In this document: positions 9,147 through 16,676 of the stretch, piece after piece | How positions within the stretch are numbered: position 1 is the first letter of the stretch | Layout of the letters: the number at the start of each line of letters is the position of its first letter | Assembly (NCBI RefSeq): GCF_004340685.1 | Contig: NZ_SLUN01000001.1 | Location: 62,001-126,000 of the forward strand | Reading direction: 5' to 3' | Length of the DNA stretch: 64,000 nt | Source of the DNA: Hydrogenispora ethanolica | GTDB lineage: Bacteria > Bacillota > UBA4882 > UBA8346 | Made by a program: the position numbers and the translations under genes | The notes under the pieces: generated by a model | The model's input: only the letters and a program-made list of their open reading frames with translations | Database searches by the model: none | Told to the model about the DNA's origin: nothing

Positions 9147-9261
9147 GCGGGCCGGAACATGATTTTCCGGCCGCAAAAAGCAAAAACATGCGCCGTTCCC
9201 GGCCCCCCGTGGTATAATGGAAGCTTGGAAGATCAATTCACCAAGGGGGTTTTTGCGAATT

Positions 9262-9684
9262 ATGGACAGCCATCTGGAAACAACCGCTACGCCCGAGCCG
9301 GCTCAGGCGGCGCCGGTTCCCCCGGCGCCGGGCGCTTATGCGCCAAGTCTGATCCCGCCCCTCAACGGCTGGGCCACTTTTCTCGGAGTCCTCACCATCA
9401 TCGGCGGCGCCATGTGGTGTGTGGGCATCATCACCGCGGCCATCGGCGTGCCGCTGATCATCGCCGGCGTCAAGCTGCTCAAGGCGGTCAGCCTCTCCAA
9501 GGAAGCCGCCGGCCGCAACCAGCAACAGCTGCTGGGCGAAGTCTTCGCCAATCTGAATTCCTACTTCAAAACCAACGGCATCATCATTGTCATCAGCATC
9601 GGCCTGAGCCTCATCCTCCTGGCGCTGGGAATCGCCTTCGGCCTCTCCGCGCTGCTCCAGGGCAAGCTCAACCACATTTTTTAA
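9262..9684 (+). CDS. DUF5362-like membrane protein
   Basis: A 140-residue protein. The proline/alanine-rich cytoplasmic N-terminus (about 30 residues) is followed by two hydrophobic regions (about 37-68 and 110-135) separated by a charged stretch with NQQQLLGEVFANLNSYFK. This pattern fits the DUF5362 family of small membrane proteins, whose role is not known. I chose the ATG at 9262; an upstream start at 9217 would add 15 unlikely residues. An AAGGGGG sequence lies about 12 bases upstream. Confidence 0.6.
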   Translation: MDSHLETTATPEPAQAAPVPPAPGAYAPSLIPPLNGWATFLGVLTIIGGAMWCVGIITAAIGVPLIIAGVKLLKAVSLSKEAAGRNQQQLLGEVFANLNSYFKTNGIIIVISIGLSLILLALGIAFGLSALLQGKLNHIF

Positions 9685-9946
9685 TGCATCACTCCGTCCG
9701 TCCCGGAGCGCAGCCTTTCCGGGACGCCCGGCCCCGCGTCGTTCCGCGCCGGCAGTTCCGCCCCGCGGCGGCGCAATGGGGCGCGCCCAGCGGGACGAAC
9801 CGGGCGCCGGGACGGACGAGGGTCCGGACCGCGCGGCGGATCCGGAAAACCGGACGGAAGCCCTTCGTTCAAGGCCAGACGAACCGGAAAGCGCTCGAGC
9901 ACGTTTGGAAACGGCTAACGCATGATTTCAGCATCGCGCTGTAATT

Positions 9947-10513
9947 TTACGGCTCAAAATCATCGGAACACAAACGCCGGATCCCGGAGATAAATACGCG
10001 GAAACTATCGGAGCGCATGTTTTCCGGATCAAGATAGGGGCCAATCGCGCGAGAACCGCTTAATTTCTGGTAGGAAGGAGCAATTCGTTGCAATTCGTGG
10101 GCAGGGTTTGGAATGACATCCGGGTTCCGAAACAGCCGTTTATTCTGGCGGCCGGTGAGTCCCGCGATCTGGAGGCCCGCTTCGACGGCCGCGAGATCGG
10201 CGAGATACCAACTTTCCAATTCGTAACATGCGATCCGGATGAGTGTATCGGGCCGGCCGGCTTCATCAGCTTTTTGACGGAGGTTCGTTTTGATCTCACG
10301 GCAATCCGCGGAATCTTTATCGCGCAAAACTACAAAACGGGCCTTGGGATTTAAATAGCCGCGCAATCTTTTGACCAGGCGTTTCTCCAAATCTTGCTTG
10401 CCTTCGAATACAATCATCCGGCATGTAAAATTTGGCGGAAGGAGGCGCGGCAACAGCCCTTCCAGCAACGCCGCGGCCGACGGTTCTTCCAAAAAGAAGA
10501 CCAGCTCGTTCAT
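9947..10513 (-). CDS. DUF4276-like protein, partner of AAA ATPase
   Basis: A 188-residue protein resembling DUF4276 members: an opening EEPSAAALLEGLLPRLLP segment, then VVLRDKDSADCREIK and ACYELESWYLADLAAV. Acidic residues in EEPS, DKDS and ELESWYL resemble the metal sites of TOPRIM-like nucleases, a relation often proposed for this family. The ATG at 10513 overlaps the stop of the ATPase gene as ATGA, so the two are co-translated. The same two-gene layout (OLD/AAA_21-type ATPase plus TOPRIM-like partner) occurs in anti-phage modules such as PARIS and AbiL-like systems; a defence role here is inference. Confidence 0.7.
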   Translation of the reverse strand: MNELVFFLEEPSAAALLEGLLPRLLPPNFTCRMIVFEGKQDLEKRLVKRLRGYLNPKARFVVLRDKDSADCREIKTNLRQKADEAGRPDTLIRIACYELESWYLADLAAVEAGLQIAGLTGRQNKRLFRNPDVIPNPAHELQRIAPSYQKLSGSRAIGPYLDPENMRSDSFRVFISGIRRLCSDDFEP

Positions 10514-11709
10514 TGGGGATCGGCCCCCTTGAAGAACCCTTCTTTCCACAAGTACCCCATCTGGTCCCCTGCCTCCATATAGGCCCGGATCTGAGGATCA
10601 TCCATAGCGCGCCGGATCTGGGTATAGCCATCCTCTTTTACCAGCCAGAATACTTCCTCCAGTCGAGCCGCATTCAGCAGATCTGGGGAGTGCGTGGAGA
10701 CAAATACCTGCCCTCCCCGTCTGGCGTAGTCGCGGAACTCCTCCACCAATTCCCAAAGCAACTTGGGATAGAGTTGATTCTCAGGCTCTTCGATGCACAG
10801 CAAGGGATGGGGCTCCGGATCATGCAGCAAAATAAGATAGGTAAACATTTTGATGGTCCCATCCGAAACATACCGGTCGATAAACGGATCCTTAAACGAA
10901 CCGTCGCGAAACTTAAGCAACAGCTTGCCGTCCTGGGTCGGTTCGGGAATGATGTCTCCGATCCCCGGAACCCGCCGTTTCATCTTCGCCAGGATTTGCT
11001 GAAACGTTTCCGGGTAATTCTCATAAATGTTATTGGCGACGATTTGCAGATTGTCTCCTGTAACCGACAGGTGCTCCGCAAAACCGGCCGCATCTTTACT
11101 GCCACGCGCCATATCGATGTGAAAATCGGATACATGCCAACCTTCGATCAACTGGCGCAGCGCGTTGGCGGCCTTGAACCGCTGAAACTGGCCCAAGCCC
11201 TTGACGGCCAAGATATCGGCCCGCTCTAATGTCTGACTCTCGCGTTTCAAAGCTTTGTCAGTCTCATCGAAATCTTCCTCATTTTGAATCGCATAGCCCT
11301 GACCCAATTGATAATCCAGGAAGTGAAACGGTGATCCCGAAGCGCCACGTTTATAGCGTAAAATTTCCCGTTTTACACAAGGTTTGCCTTTATCTCCGTG
11401 GTCCAGGCCAAGCTCCAATCGATACGTAACCAATCGCTCTTTGCCAGTGATGAGCATCCGGTACTGGATCTCAATCATGATATCCTGACCGGCTTGACCC
11501 CGCGATACCAGTTCCGCATAGCCACCACGACTCTGCATCGCCCGGGTCACGTTATAGGTCAGACAATCCTTCAAAAAACCGAACACATCAAAGAAAGTAC
11601 TTTTGCCGCTGCCGTTGGCGCCCACGTTGATGGATAAAGCCGGCAAATTCTGAATATAGACATTTTTTAAGGCCTTAAAATTCTGAACTCGAATGGTCTC
11701 AATTCGCAT
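10510..11709 (-). CDS. AAA_21/OLD-like ATPase
   Basis: A 399-residue SMC/ABC-like ATPase. The N-terminus (IRVQNFKALKNVYI) leads to a Walker A, GANGSGKST, at residues 30-38. The C-terminal third carries the Walker B CIEEPENQLYP and the histidine switch STHSPDLL. The middle is a helical insertion. This architecture is that of OLD-family and AAA_21 ATPases. A GGGAGG site precedes the ATG. It is co-translated with the DUF4276-like gene downstream. In related systems the ATPase senses invading phage or DNA and controls a nuclease partner; that function is inferred. Confidence 0.85.
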   Translation of the reverse strand: MRIETIRVQNFKALKNVYIQNLPALSINVGANGSGKSTFFDVFGFLKDCLTYNVTRAMQSRGGYAELVSRGQAGQDIMIEIQYRMLITGKERLVTYRLELGLDHGDKGKPCVKREILRYKRGASGSPFHFLDYQLGQGYAIQNEEDFDETDKALKRESQTLERADILAVKGLGQFQRFKAANALRQLIEGWHVSDFHIDMARGSKDAAGFAEHLSVTGDNLQIVANNIYENYPETFQQILAKMKRRVPGIGDIIPEPTQDGKLLLKFRDGSFKDPFIDRYVSDGTIKMFTYLILLHDPEPHPLLCIEEPENQLYPKLLWELVEEFRDYARRGGQVFVSTHSPDLLNAARLEEVFWLVKEDGYTQIRRAMDDPQIRAYMEAGDQMGYLWKEGFFKGADPQ

Positions 11710-11931
11710 CGTACAACCTCCCTAAGCATTCCGGCCGATAACCGAAACTTGTAAACTTATCGACCAGCTTATTCCAAACAGCGGCTCCAAGAGATTTCAC
11801 CGGTTTACTCAGTCTCATTTTCGACACACGCCATATTTTTCCTGCGTATGGATTCTTCAATACGTAAAATTGGACCAAGTGGTCCATAAGCTTTCATAGT
11901 TATGCAAAAAGGTTTAAGCCCCGACAAGCCG

Positions 11932-11965
11932 AAAAGGCCATCGGCATCGCTGCCAACAGCCTTTT
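11932..11965 (-). terminator. Terminator hairpin after FtsH-like gene
   Basis: AAAAGGC (11932-11938) pairs with GCCTTTT (11959-11965), with an inner GGCA/TGCC stem. It begins directly after the protease stop codon and its 3' arm ends in TTTT on the minus strand. It separates the protease from the defence-like pair. Confidence 0.6.
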
Positions 11966-11966
11966 C

Positions 11967-13445
11967 TTACGCGCATTGCAGTCTTTCCCGGAACCATTCG
12001 CCGGAGACCTTCTCCCGCTCCAGGAGGTCGTCGATGACCTCGCGGAAGAACGACTCCTTCCGCTGCAACAGCTCCCGGACCCGGACCTTCTGGGCCTCCA
12101 TGATCTCGGTGACCACTTCGTGCATTTGTTCCCTGCCCGCCAGTTCCTCGTGAATGATCCCCAGCCGGGTCAGGCCGGTCTTCAGCATCTGCCGGGCGAT
12201 GGCGGTCGCCTGCTCGAAATCGTTGGCCGAGCCGGTGCTCCAATTGCCATAGACCAGCTCTTCGGCCATGGCCCCGCCCAGGCAGATCGCGATCTGATCC
12301 TCCAGGTATTCCCGGGTGTACAGATACTGCTCCTCGGTCTGGGTCTGGCGCATGAAGCCCAGGGCCTTGCCGCGCGGGATCACCGTCAGGGTGGCCACCG
12401 ACTCCGGCCGGAGCAGCTCGCTGACCATGGCGTGGCCGGTCTCGTGAACCGCCACCCGCCGCAACTCGTCGGGCTGCGGCCGCCGCTCCAGCTTTTCGCC
12501 CATCATCACCTTGTCGATGGACTCGCGGAACTCCTCCATCCCGATGGCGGTCCGCTCCTTGCGGAAGGCCAGGATGGCGGCCTCATTGACCAGGGACTCC
12601 AGATGGGCGCCGGAGAAGCCGAAGGTATCCTTGGCGATCTCCTCCAGGCTCACCTCGTCGGCCAGCGGTTTATCCTTGGCGTGAATCTTCAGGATATGCA
12701 GCCGTCCCTCGCGGTCGGGCAAATCCACCTTGACCTGCCGGTCAAAACGGCCCGGCCGCAAAATGGCCGGATCCAGCAGATCGGCCCGGTTGGTGGCGGC
12801 GATCACCAGGATCTTCACCGCCTCGTTGGGCTTCAGGCCGTCCATCTCCACCAAGAGCTGGTTCAGGGTCTGGTCATACTCCAGATGCGAGCTGTGACTG
12901 CCCCGCTGCCCGGCGATGACCTCGATCTCATCCACAAAGATGATGGCGCTTTGCTTGCCGGCCCGCGCCGCCAGCTGCCGGGCCTTGGTAAAGAGCTGCC
13001 GCACCCGCTGCGCGCCGACGCCGGCGTACATTTCGATGAATTCCGAACCCGAAGCGGCCACGAAGACCGAATCGGTATAACTGGAGGCCGCCTTGGCCAA
13101 CAGCGTCTTGCCGGTGCCCGGCGGTCCGGTGAGCAGGATCCCCTTCAGCGGCCGGATCCCCAGCGCCTTGGTGCGATTGACATCGCAGACAAAGTCCAGC
13201 GCCTCCAGAAGCTCTCTTTTGGCGACTTCCTGGCCGCCGATATCGTCAAAGCCGATGCCGCTCTCGCTCCGGCTGAGGTTCTGGCCGCCCAGGGTCTCCA
13301 GGCTCCGGAAACGGCCTTGCGTCAGCATGAACAGCAGCAAGAGCGCTCCTCCGATCGCCAGGAGCGGCGTGAGGTCAACCCCGCGCCAGATCAGGTAAAC
13401 CAATATGCCCAGCCCGCAACCGGCGGGCCATTCCCAATGTTTCAT
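11967..13445 (-). CDS. Short FtsH-like membrane AAA+ zinc protease
   Basis: A 492-residue FtsH relative. Two closely spaced membrane helices (about 9-20 and 26-42) replace the usual pair with a roughly 70-residue extracytoplasmic domain between. The AAA+ module has Walker A GPPGTGKT (107-114), Walker B IIFVDEIE, and the second region of homology with LRPGRFDRQV. The pore loop reads YAGVGA where FtsH usually has FVGVGA. The zinc site is HETGH instead of HEAGH, with the third ligand in SANDFEQAT. The ATG at 13445 overlaps the upstream TGA by one base and has AGGAGGTG. It should degrade membrane or cytoplasmic proteins. It may be a specialised paralogue, because standard FtsH is longer and normally encoded elsewhere. 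Confidence 0.88.
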   Translation of the reverse strand: MKHWEWPAGCGLGILVYLIWRGVDLTPLLAIGGALLLLFMLTQGRFRSLETLGGQNLSRSESGIGFDDIGGQEVAKRELLEALDFVCDVNRTKALGIRPLKGILLTGPPGTGKTLLAKAASSYTDSVFVAASGSEFIEMYAGVGAQRVRQLFTKARQLAARAGKQSAIIFVDEIEVIAGQRGSHSSHLEYDQTLNQLLVEMDGLKPNEAVKILVIAATNRADLLDPAILRPGRFDRQVKVDLPDREGRLHILKIHAKDKPLADEVSLEEIAKDTFGFSGAHLESLVNEAAILAFRKERTAIGMEEFRESIDKVMMGEKLERRPQPDELRRVAVHETGHAMVSELLRPESVATLTVIPRGKALGFMRQTQTEEQYLYTREYLEDQIAICLGGAMAEELVYGNWSTGSANDFEQATAIARQMLKTGLTRLGIIHEELAGREQMHEVVTEIMEAQKVRVRELLQRKESFFREVIDDLLEREKVSGEWFRERLQCA

Positions 13446-14011
13446 CAAACGGAGCCACCTCCTGTCGGGTTCGCAGCCGGATTACCGGCGGCCGCCGTCC
13501 GCTCCGCGCGGGGCAGCGCCTGGTAGAGATAGTGCGAACCGTTTTCCATCTGAATAAAGATAAAGTTCTGGCCCAAATAAACCCGGGCCTTGACGCCGGT
13601 CAAGGCATCCAATTCCTCTTTGAGCTGGATGTAACTGCCCGATACCTGGGCCTCCTCCAGATAGAACGATAACTGATACCGCGCCGTCCGCAACCGGGCG
13701 TCGGAACGGTCGGCGATCCGGTACTCGTCCAGCGGCCGGCCGTAATACCGCTGAACCGCGCCGTCGACCCGCTCCAGCACCTGCTGGAGGTCGGCGACCT
13801 TCGCCAGCTGCAGCTCCGCCCGGAGCCGGTTTTTCTCCTCATGAACCGTAAAACGCTGCACTCCCTGAATGGCCAGGACCTCTTTGTGCAAAGGGTCGGC
13901 CACCCGAAATTTGGAATTCAGCGCCTGGCCGCCGAAGAGCGCCCCCACTGTAACCAGAAAGGCTACGGCCGCCAGCATCAGTTGTTGCTTATTGATTTTT
14001 CCAAATTTCAT
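13445..14011 (-). CDS. Membrane-anchored partner of FtsH-like protease (unknown family)
   Basis: A 188-residue protein with one N-terminal membrane helix (LMLAAVAFLVTVGALFGG) and an extracytoplasmic domain of about 150 residues. That domain has two similar alternating strand/helix halves and ends in a glycine/proline tail. I do not recognise the family. The start at 14011 (MKFGK) has an AGGAGGG site; the frame open from 14041 does not. Its stop overlaps the protease start by one base, so the two proteins are made together. I infer that it supplies the periplasmic part missing from the short protease, as adaptor or inhibitor. Confidence 0.6.
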   Translation of the reverse strand: MKFGKINKQQLMLAAVAFLVTVGALFGGQALNSKFRVADPLHKEVLAIQGVQRFTVHEEKNRLRAELQLAKVADLQQVLERVDGAVQRYYGRPLDEYRIADRSDARLRTARYQLSFYLEEAQVSGSYIQLKEELDALTGVKARVYLGQNFIFIQMENGSHYLYQALPRAERTAAAGNPAANPTGGGSV

Positions 14012-14151
14012 TCGCTTGGCCCTCCTGATATTCCGTTTCATTGCGCCGCGGTCTCAAAAGTTCTAACGATACCCCCGGATGACCCCGGCGTTTTTCCACA
14101 CAATTCTCTCGTGTGCTGATCCGCCCCTTTGGAACCCGCTCCCGCCTGGCG

Positions 14152-14308
14152 AAAAAAAATGCGCCAACATCCCTGCGCACGCGTCAGTTCATTGGGGCGG
14201 GCTAGCCTCGCCGCAACCGTGGGCGGCCCAAGACATATCAAGCCGTCGGCTAGGGAACGGCCTAAAATTAACATAAGATATTGTAACACGGGCATTTCTG
14301 TAATTATA
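14152..14308 (-). promoter_or_regulatory. Probable leader RNA with terminator ahead of the protease operon
   Basis: A TATAAT -10 lies at 14308-14303 on the minus strand. About 115 bases later comes TGCGC/GCGCA (14160-14164 with 14175-14179) followed by eight Ts, an intrinsic terminator. Between them are paired segments, CTAGCC with GGCTAG and GCCGC with GCGGC. The terminator lies 140 bases before the first protein start. So this is either an attenuated leader of the protease operon or a free non-coding RNA. I do not recognise a known riboswitch class. Confidence 0.45.
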
Positions 14309-14343
14309 GTGGCGATTGCTGGAAAGAGGAAGGAACGGCGGAC

Positions 14344-14396
14344 AAAAAAATAAACCCCCGTACTGGGAGTTTTCAAAAAAGGGAGGTAGTTGAAGT
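14344..14396 (-). ncRNA. sRNA-like unit 1 (anti-Shine-Dalgarno motif plus terminator)
   Basis: The -10 TATAAT is at 14408-14403. The transcript is expected from about 14396 to the seven-T run at 14350-14344, about 53 nt. It carries CTTCAACTACCTCCC and the terminator stem AAACTCCC/GGGGGTTT. That stem has a U-G wobble on the minus strand but a C-A mismatch if read on the plus strand, so the minus strand is the functional one. Confidence 0.6.
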
Positions 14397-14486
14397 ACCT
14401 TTATTATATTCGATGGATATTACAAAAAGATAAACACGAACTTAACAAATGGAAACATTTCCAGAAAGTGCTATCGCTGAAAAAGC

Positions 14487-14540
14487 AAAAAAATATCCCC
14501 CAAAACGGGGGTATTAAAAAAAAGGGAGGTAGTTGAAGTT
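14487..14540 (-). ncRNA. sRNA-like unit 2
   Basis: TATAAT at 14552-14547; expected RNA from about 14540 to the T-run at 14493-14487, about 54 nt. It contains CTTCAACTACCTCCC, then CCCCC/GGGGG with a GTTTT loop and AT plus seven Ts. The 5' part is predicted to be single-stranded. Confidence 0.6.
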
Positions 14541-14634
14541 GTTTTTATTATAACGGATCGATATTACAATCCGATAAACGAAAACTTAATAGATGAAAAA
14601 CAAATCACCGTCAAACTTTACAATGAATTGCCAT

Positions 14635-14689
14635 AAAAAAATATCCCCCGCAAGCGGGGGTATCATAAAAAAGGGAGGTAAGTTGAAGT
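14635..14689 (-). ncRNA. sRNA-like unit 3
   Basis: TATAAT at 14701-14696; expected RNA from about 14689 to the T-run at 14641-14635, about 55 nt. It contains CTTCAACTTACCTCCC and a 7-bp CCCCCGC/GCGGGGG stem before the Ts. This is the best-formed terminator of the four. Confidence 0.62.
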
Positions 14690-14785
14690 ATCTTCATTAT
14701 AACCGATTCATATTACAATCCGATAAACGGAAACTTAACAGATGAAAAACAAATTTTCTTGCCGAACTTAACACAAATATACCAC

Positions 14786-14838
14786 AAAAAAATAAGCCCC
14801 CGCAAGCGGAGGTTTCAAAAAAGGGAGGTAGTTGAAGT
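14786..14838 (-). ncRNA. sRNA-like unit 4
   Basis: TATAAT at 14850-14845; expected RNA from about 14838 to the T-run at 14792-14786, about 53 nt. It contains CTTCAACTACCTCCC and CCTCCGC/GCGGGGG with one U-G wobble, again a pair only on the minus strand. Its promoter starts about 30 bases after the GGDEF gene stop codon. Confidence 0.6.
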
Positions 14839-14914
14839 AATTTCATTATAGCCGATTCATATTACATCCCGATGAACGGAACCTTAACAGATTCGAACAA
14901 TCGCTTCCCTGGCG

Positions 14915-16552
14915 CTACTGTGGCGGCTCCAGGGAAGCCAGCAGCAGGTTGAGGCATTCGAGGAAGGCTACCACCAGTTCGGGGTCGAATTGGCTGCCCG
15001 CGCCGTTTTGCAGCTCGGCGGCGGCGCGTACGGGTGGCAACGCTTCTCGGTTGGGCCGGCCGTGGGTGATGACGTCGAAGGCGTCTACAATGGCCACCAT
15101 TCGCGCGCCGAGCGGGATCTGCTCTTGCTTGAGGCCGTAAGGATAGCCCTGGCCGTCCCAGCGTTCTCGCATGGCCAAAATGGCCTGGGCCACCGCAGGC
15201 TCGCCGATGGCGTTGGCCATTCTGAAGCCGACCTTGGGATAGTTCCGGATGATCCGCCATTCCGCCTCGGTCAAGGCCGCCGACCGGCCGAGAATGGTCT
15301 CGGGCACGGCCACTTTGCCGACGTCGTGCAGCGTGGCCAGGAGCGCCAGCTGCTTGCGGTCCAACGTCTTGGCATCGTAGGGCAGGAGCCCCGCGAAGGC
15401 CAGCGCCAACCGCTTGACCCGGTCGAGGTGGCCCGCGTCTTCTAAGCAATGCTGCTGCAGGAATTTAACGCAACCGGTGATGACGCTCCGCTTCACCCGG
15501 CCGCGGCTGGCCAATTTATGCTCGTACATCATGGTTTCGGCTTGCGCGAACCGTTCGCTGATGCTTTCATCCGGCGTCACCAGGGTCGCAGTTCCTAGGG
15601 CGACGCTCAGGCCGATGGGCTCCAGCGCCGCCCGGTGGCAGAGCCGGCCGATCCGGTCACAGAGCCGGGCGCAGTCCGCGGCGTCGGTGGCCGGCAGCAG
15701 CACCAGAAACTCATCGCCGCCCCAACGCGAGACGATGTCCGTCCGGCGGCAGCACCGGCGCAGCAGGTCGGCGAAGGCCACCAGCAACCGGTCGCCCTGG
15801 GCGTGACCCCAGACATCGTTCACCAGTTTCAAGCCGTTCAGGTCGGCCATGATCAGGCTGAGCGGCAAGGCCGCCTCCCGTAGCAGCTCGGGCAGGATGC
15901 TGTCGACATAGGCCCGGTTATAGAGCGAGGTCAGGTTGTCGTGGAAACTGTAGAAGAGGATCCGGTCCTCCACCTTGCGGCGTTCAGTGATGTCGGTGAG
16001 GATCAGCATGATCCGGTCCGGGGCGTCTTCGCCGTCACGGCGGAGAAACTTGTATTTCAGATGGATGAAGCCGTCCTTGATCCTGAGCGTGCTGGGCAAC
16101 TGTTCCAGCCGCTGCTGGCCGAGGCGAGGATCAGCTTCCCGGAACGCCGCCGCGAAAGCCGCGCCGAACTGTTCCTGATGCTTGGCATCGCCTCCGGCGA
16201 GCAACTCCAGGATGTTGCGGCCCGCGACCTTGCCGCCGAAGATCCGGGCGCACTCGGCGCTGAATTCGCGGTTCACCGCCAGGTCGGGGCCGAAGGTCAA
16301 AAAGCCTTGGCTAGCGTGATCCAGAATGTTCCTGAATTCAATCTCGCGCCTTTTCAACTCCTTGCCCTGGCTGTCGCTGATCATAAAAATCTTGCTGGTC
16401 AGCCGGAGCAGTTTCTGGTAACCCAAGGCCAGCTCCTGATACTCTCCGAAAAGCGGCGTCTCCCGGTGCTCACCCCGGCGTAACCGTTCCAGCGCAGTCT
16501 GGAGTGTTTTGAGCTCTTCACCGAACAGCTCTTGGCGCAATTCTTTTCTCAT
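14915..16552 (-). CDS. PAS-GGDEF-HD-GYP protein, likely output of the Sia switch
   Basis: A 545-residue soluble protein. The N-terminus (1-70) is a helical stalk with YQKLLRLTSKIFMISDSQ, like the stalk of SiaD-type cyclases. A PAS-like domain follows (about 72-185). A GGDEF domain with intact WGGDEF lies near residue 280, so diguanylate cyclase activity is expected. It ends in an HD-GYP phosphodiesterase domain with HDVGK near 409 and WDGQGYP near 470. The usual HHE before the GYP loop reads RER, so one metal site may be altered. It is the last gene of the SiaB-SiaC-SiaA operon. Combining synthesis and breakdown of c-di-GMP is unlike SiaD of Pseudomonas, which carries only GGDEF. Confidence 0.85.
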   Translation of the reverse strand: MRKELRQELFGEELKTLQTALERLRRGEHRETPLFGEYQELALGYQKLLRLTSKIFMISDSQGKELKRREIEFRNILDHASQGFLTFGPDLAVNREFSAECARIFGGKVAGRNILELLAGGDAKHQEQFGAAFAAAFREADPRLGQQRLEQLPSTLRIKDGFIHLKYKFLRRDGEDAPDRIMLILTDITERRKVEDRILFYSFHDNLTSLYNRAYVDSILPELLREAALPLSLIMADLNGLKLVNDVWGHAQGDRLLVAFADLLRRCCRRTDIVSRWGGDEFLVLLPATDAADCARLCDRIGRLCHRAALEPIGLSVALGTATLVTPDESISERFAQAETMMYEHKLASRGRVKRSVITGCVKFLQQHCLEDAGHLDRVKRLALAFAGLLPYDAKTLDRKQLALLATLHDVGKVAVPETILGRSAALTEAEWRIIRNYPKVGFRMANAIGEPAVAQAILAMRERWDGQGYPYGLKQEQIPLGARMVAIVDAFDVITHGRPNREALPPVRAAAELQNGAGSQFDPELVVAFLECLNLLLASLEPPQ

Positions 16553-16676
16553 GCCGTCCTCCGCCTCGTTGCCAGCCGCGGCTGCTTCTCAACATCGTTC
16601 GATTCGCCAGCCAAGGCGTCCGCTCCCCGGCCGGAGCCTCACCGCAAGCGCATCGTGCGGCCCGGCGAAATCCGCG

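Larger units (their letters stand above)
14344..14885 (-). repeat. Four tandem repeats of about 147 bp, each an sRNA-like unit
   Basis: Four units are spaced 144, 149 and 149 bases apart (measured at the TATAAT boxes). Each contains on the minus strand a conserved GTTAAG-type upstream block, GTAATAT, TATAAT, the segment ACTTCAACT-ACCTCCC, six Ts, and a C-rich/G-rich hairpin followed by seven Ts. The spacer DNA diverges while these elements are kept, which points to selection on each unit. The region fills the 900-base gap between the GGDEF and protease operons together with the leader described at 14152-14308. Confidence 0.8.

Noticed and set aside
14380-14880. Plus-strand reading of the repeats: GGGAGGT followed by TTG as small genes
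   Set aside because: Only units 1 and 3 give more than a few codons and the peptides are not conserved; unit 4 stops after two codons and unit 2 after six. The hairpins are followed by Ts and pair with wobbles only on the minus strand.
14344-14885. CRISPR array
   Set aside because: Units are 147 bp with internal promoter and terminator elements, without short direct repeats and uniform unique spacers; no cas genes.
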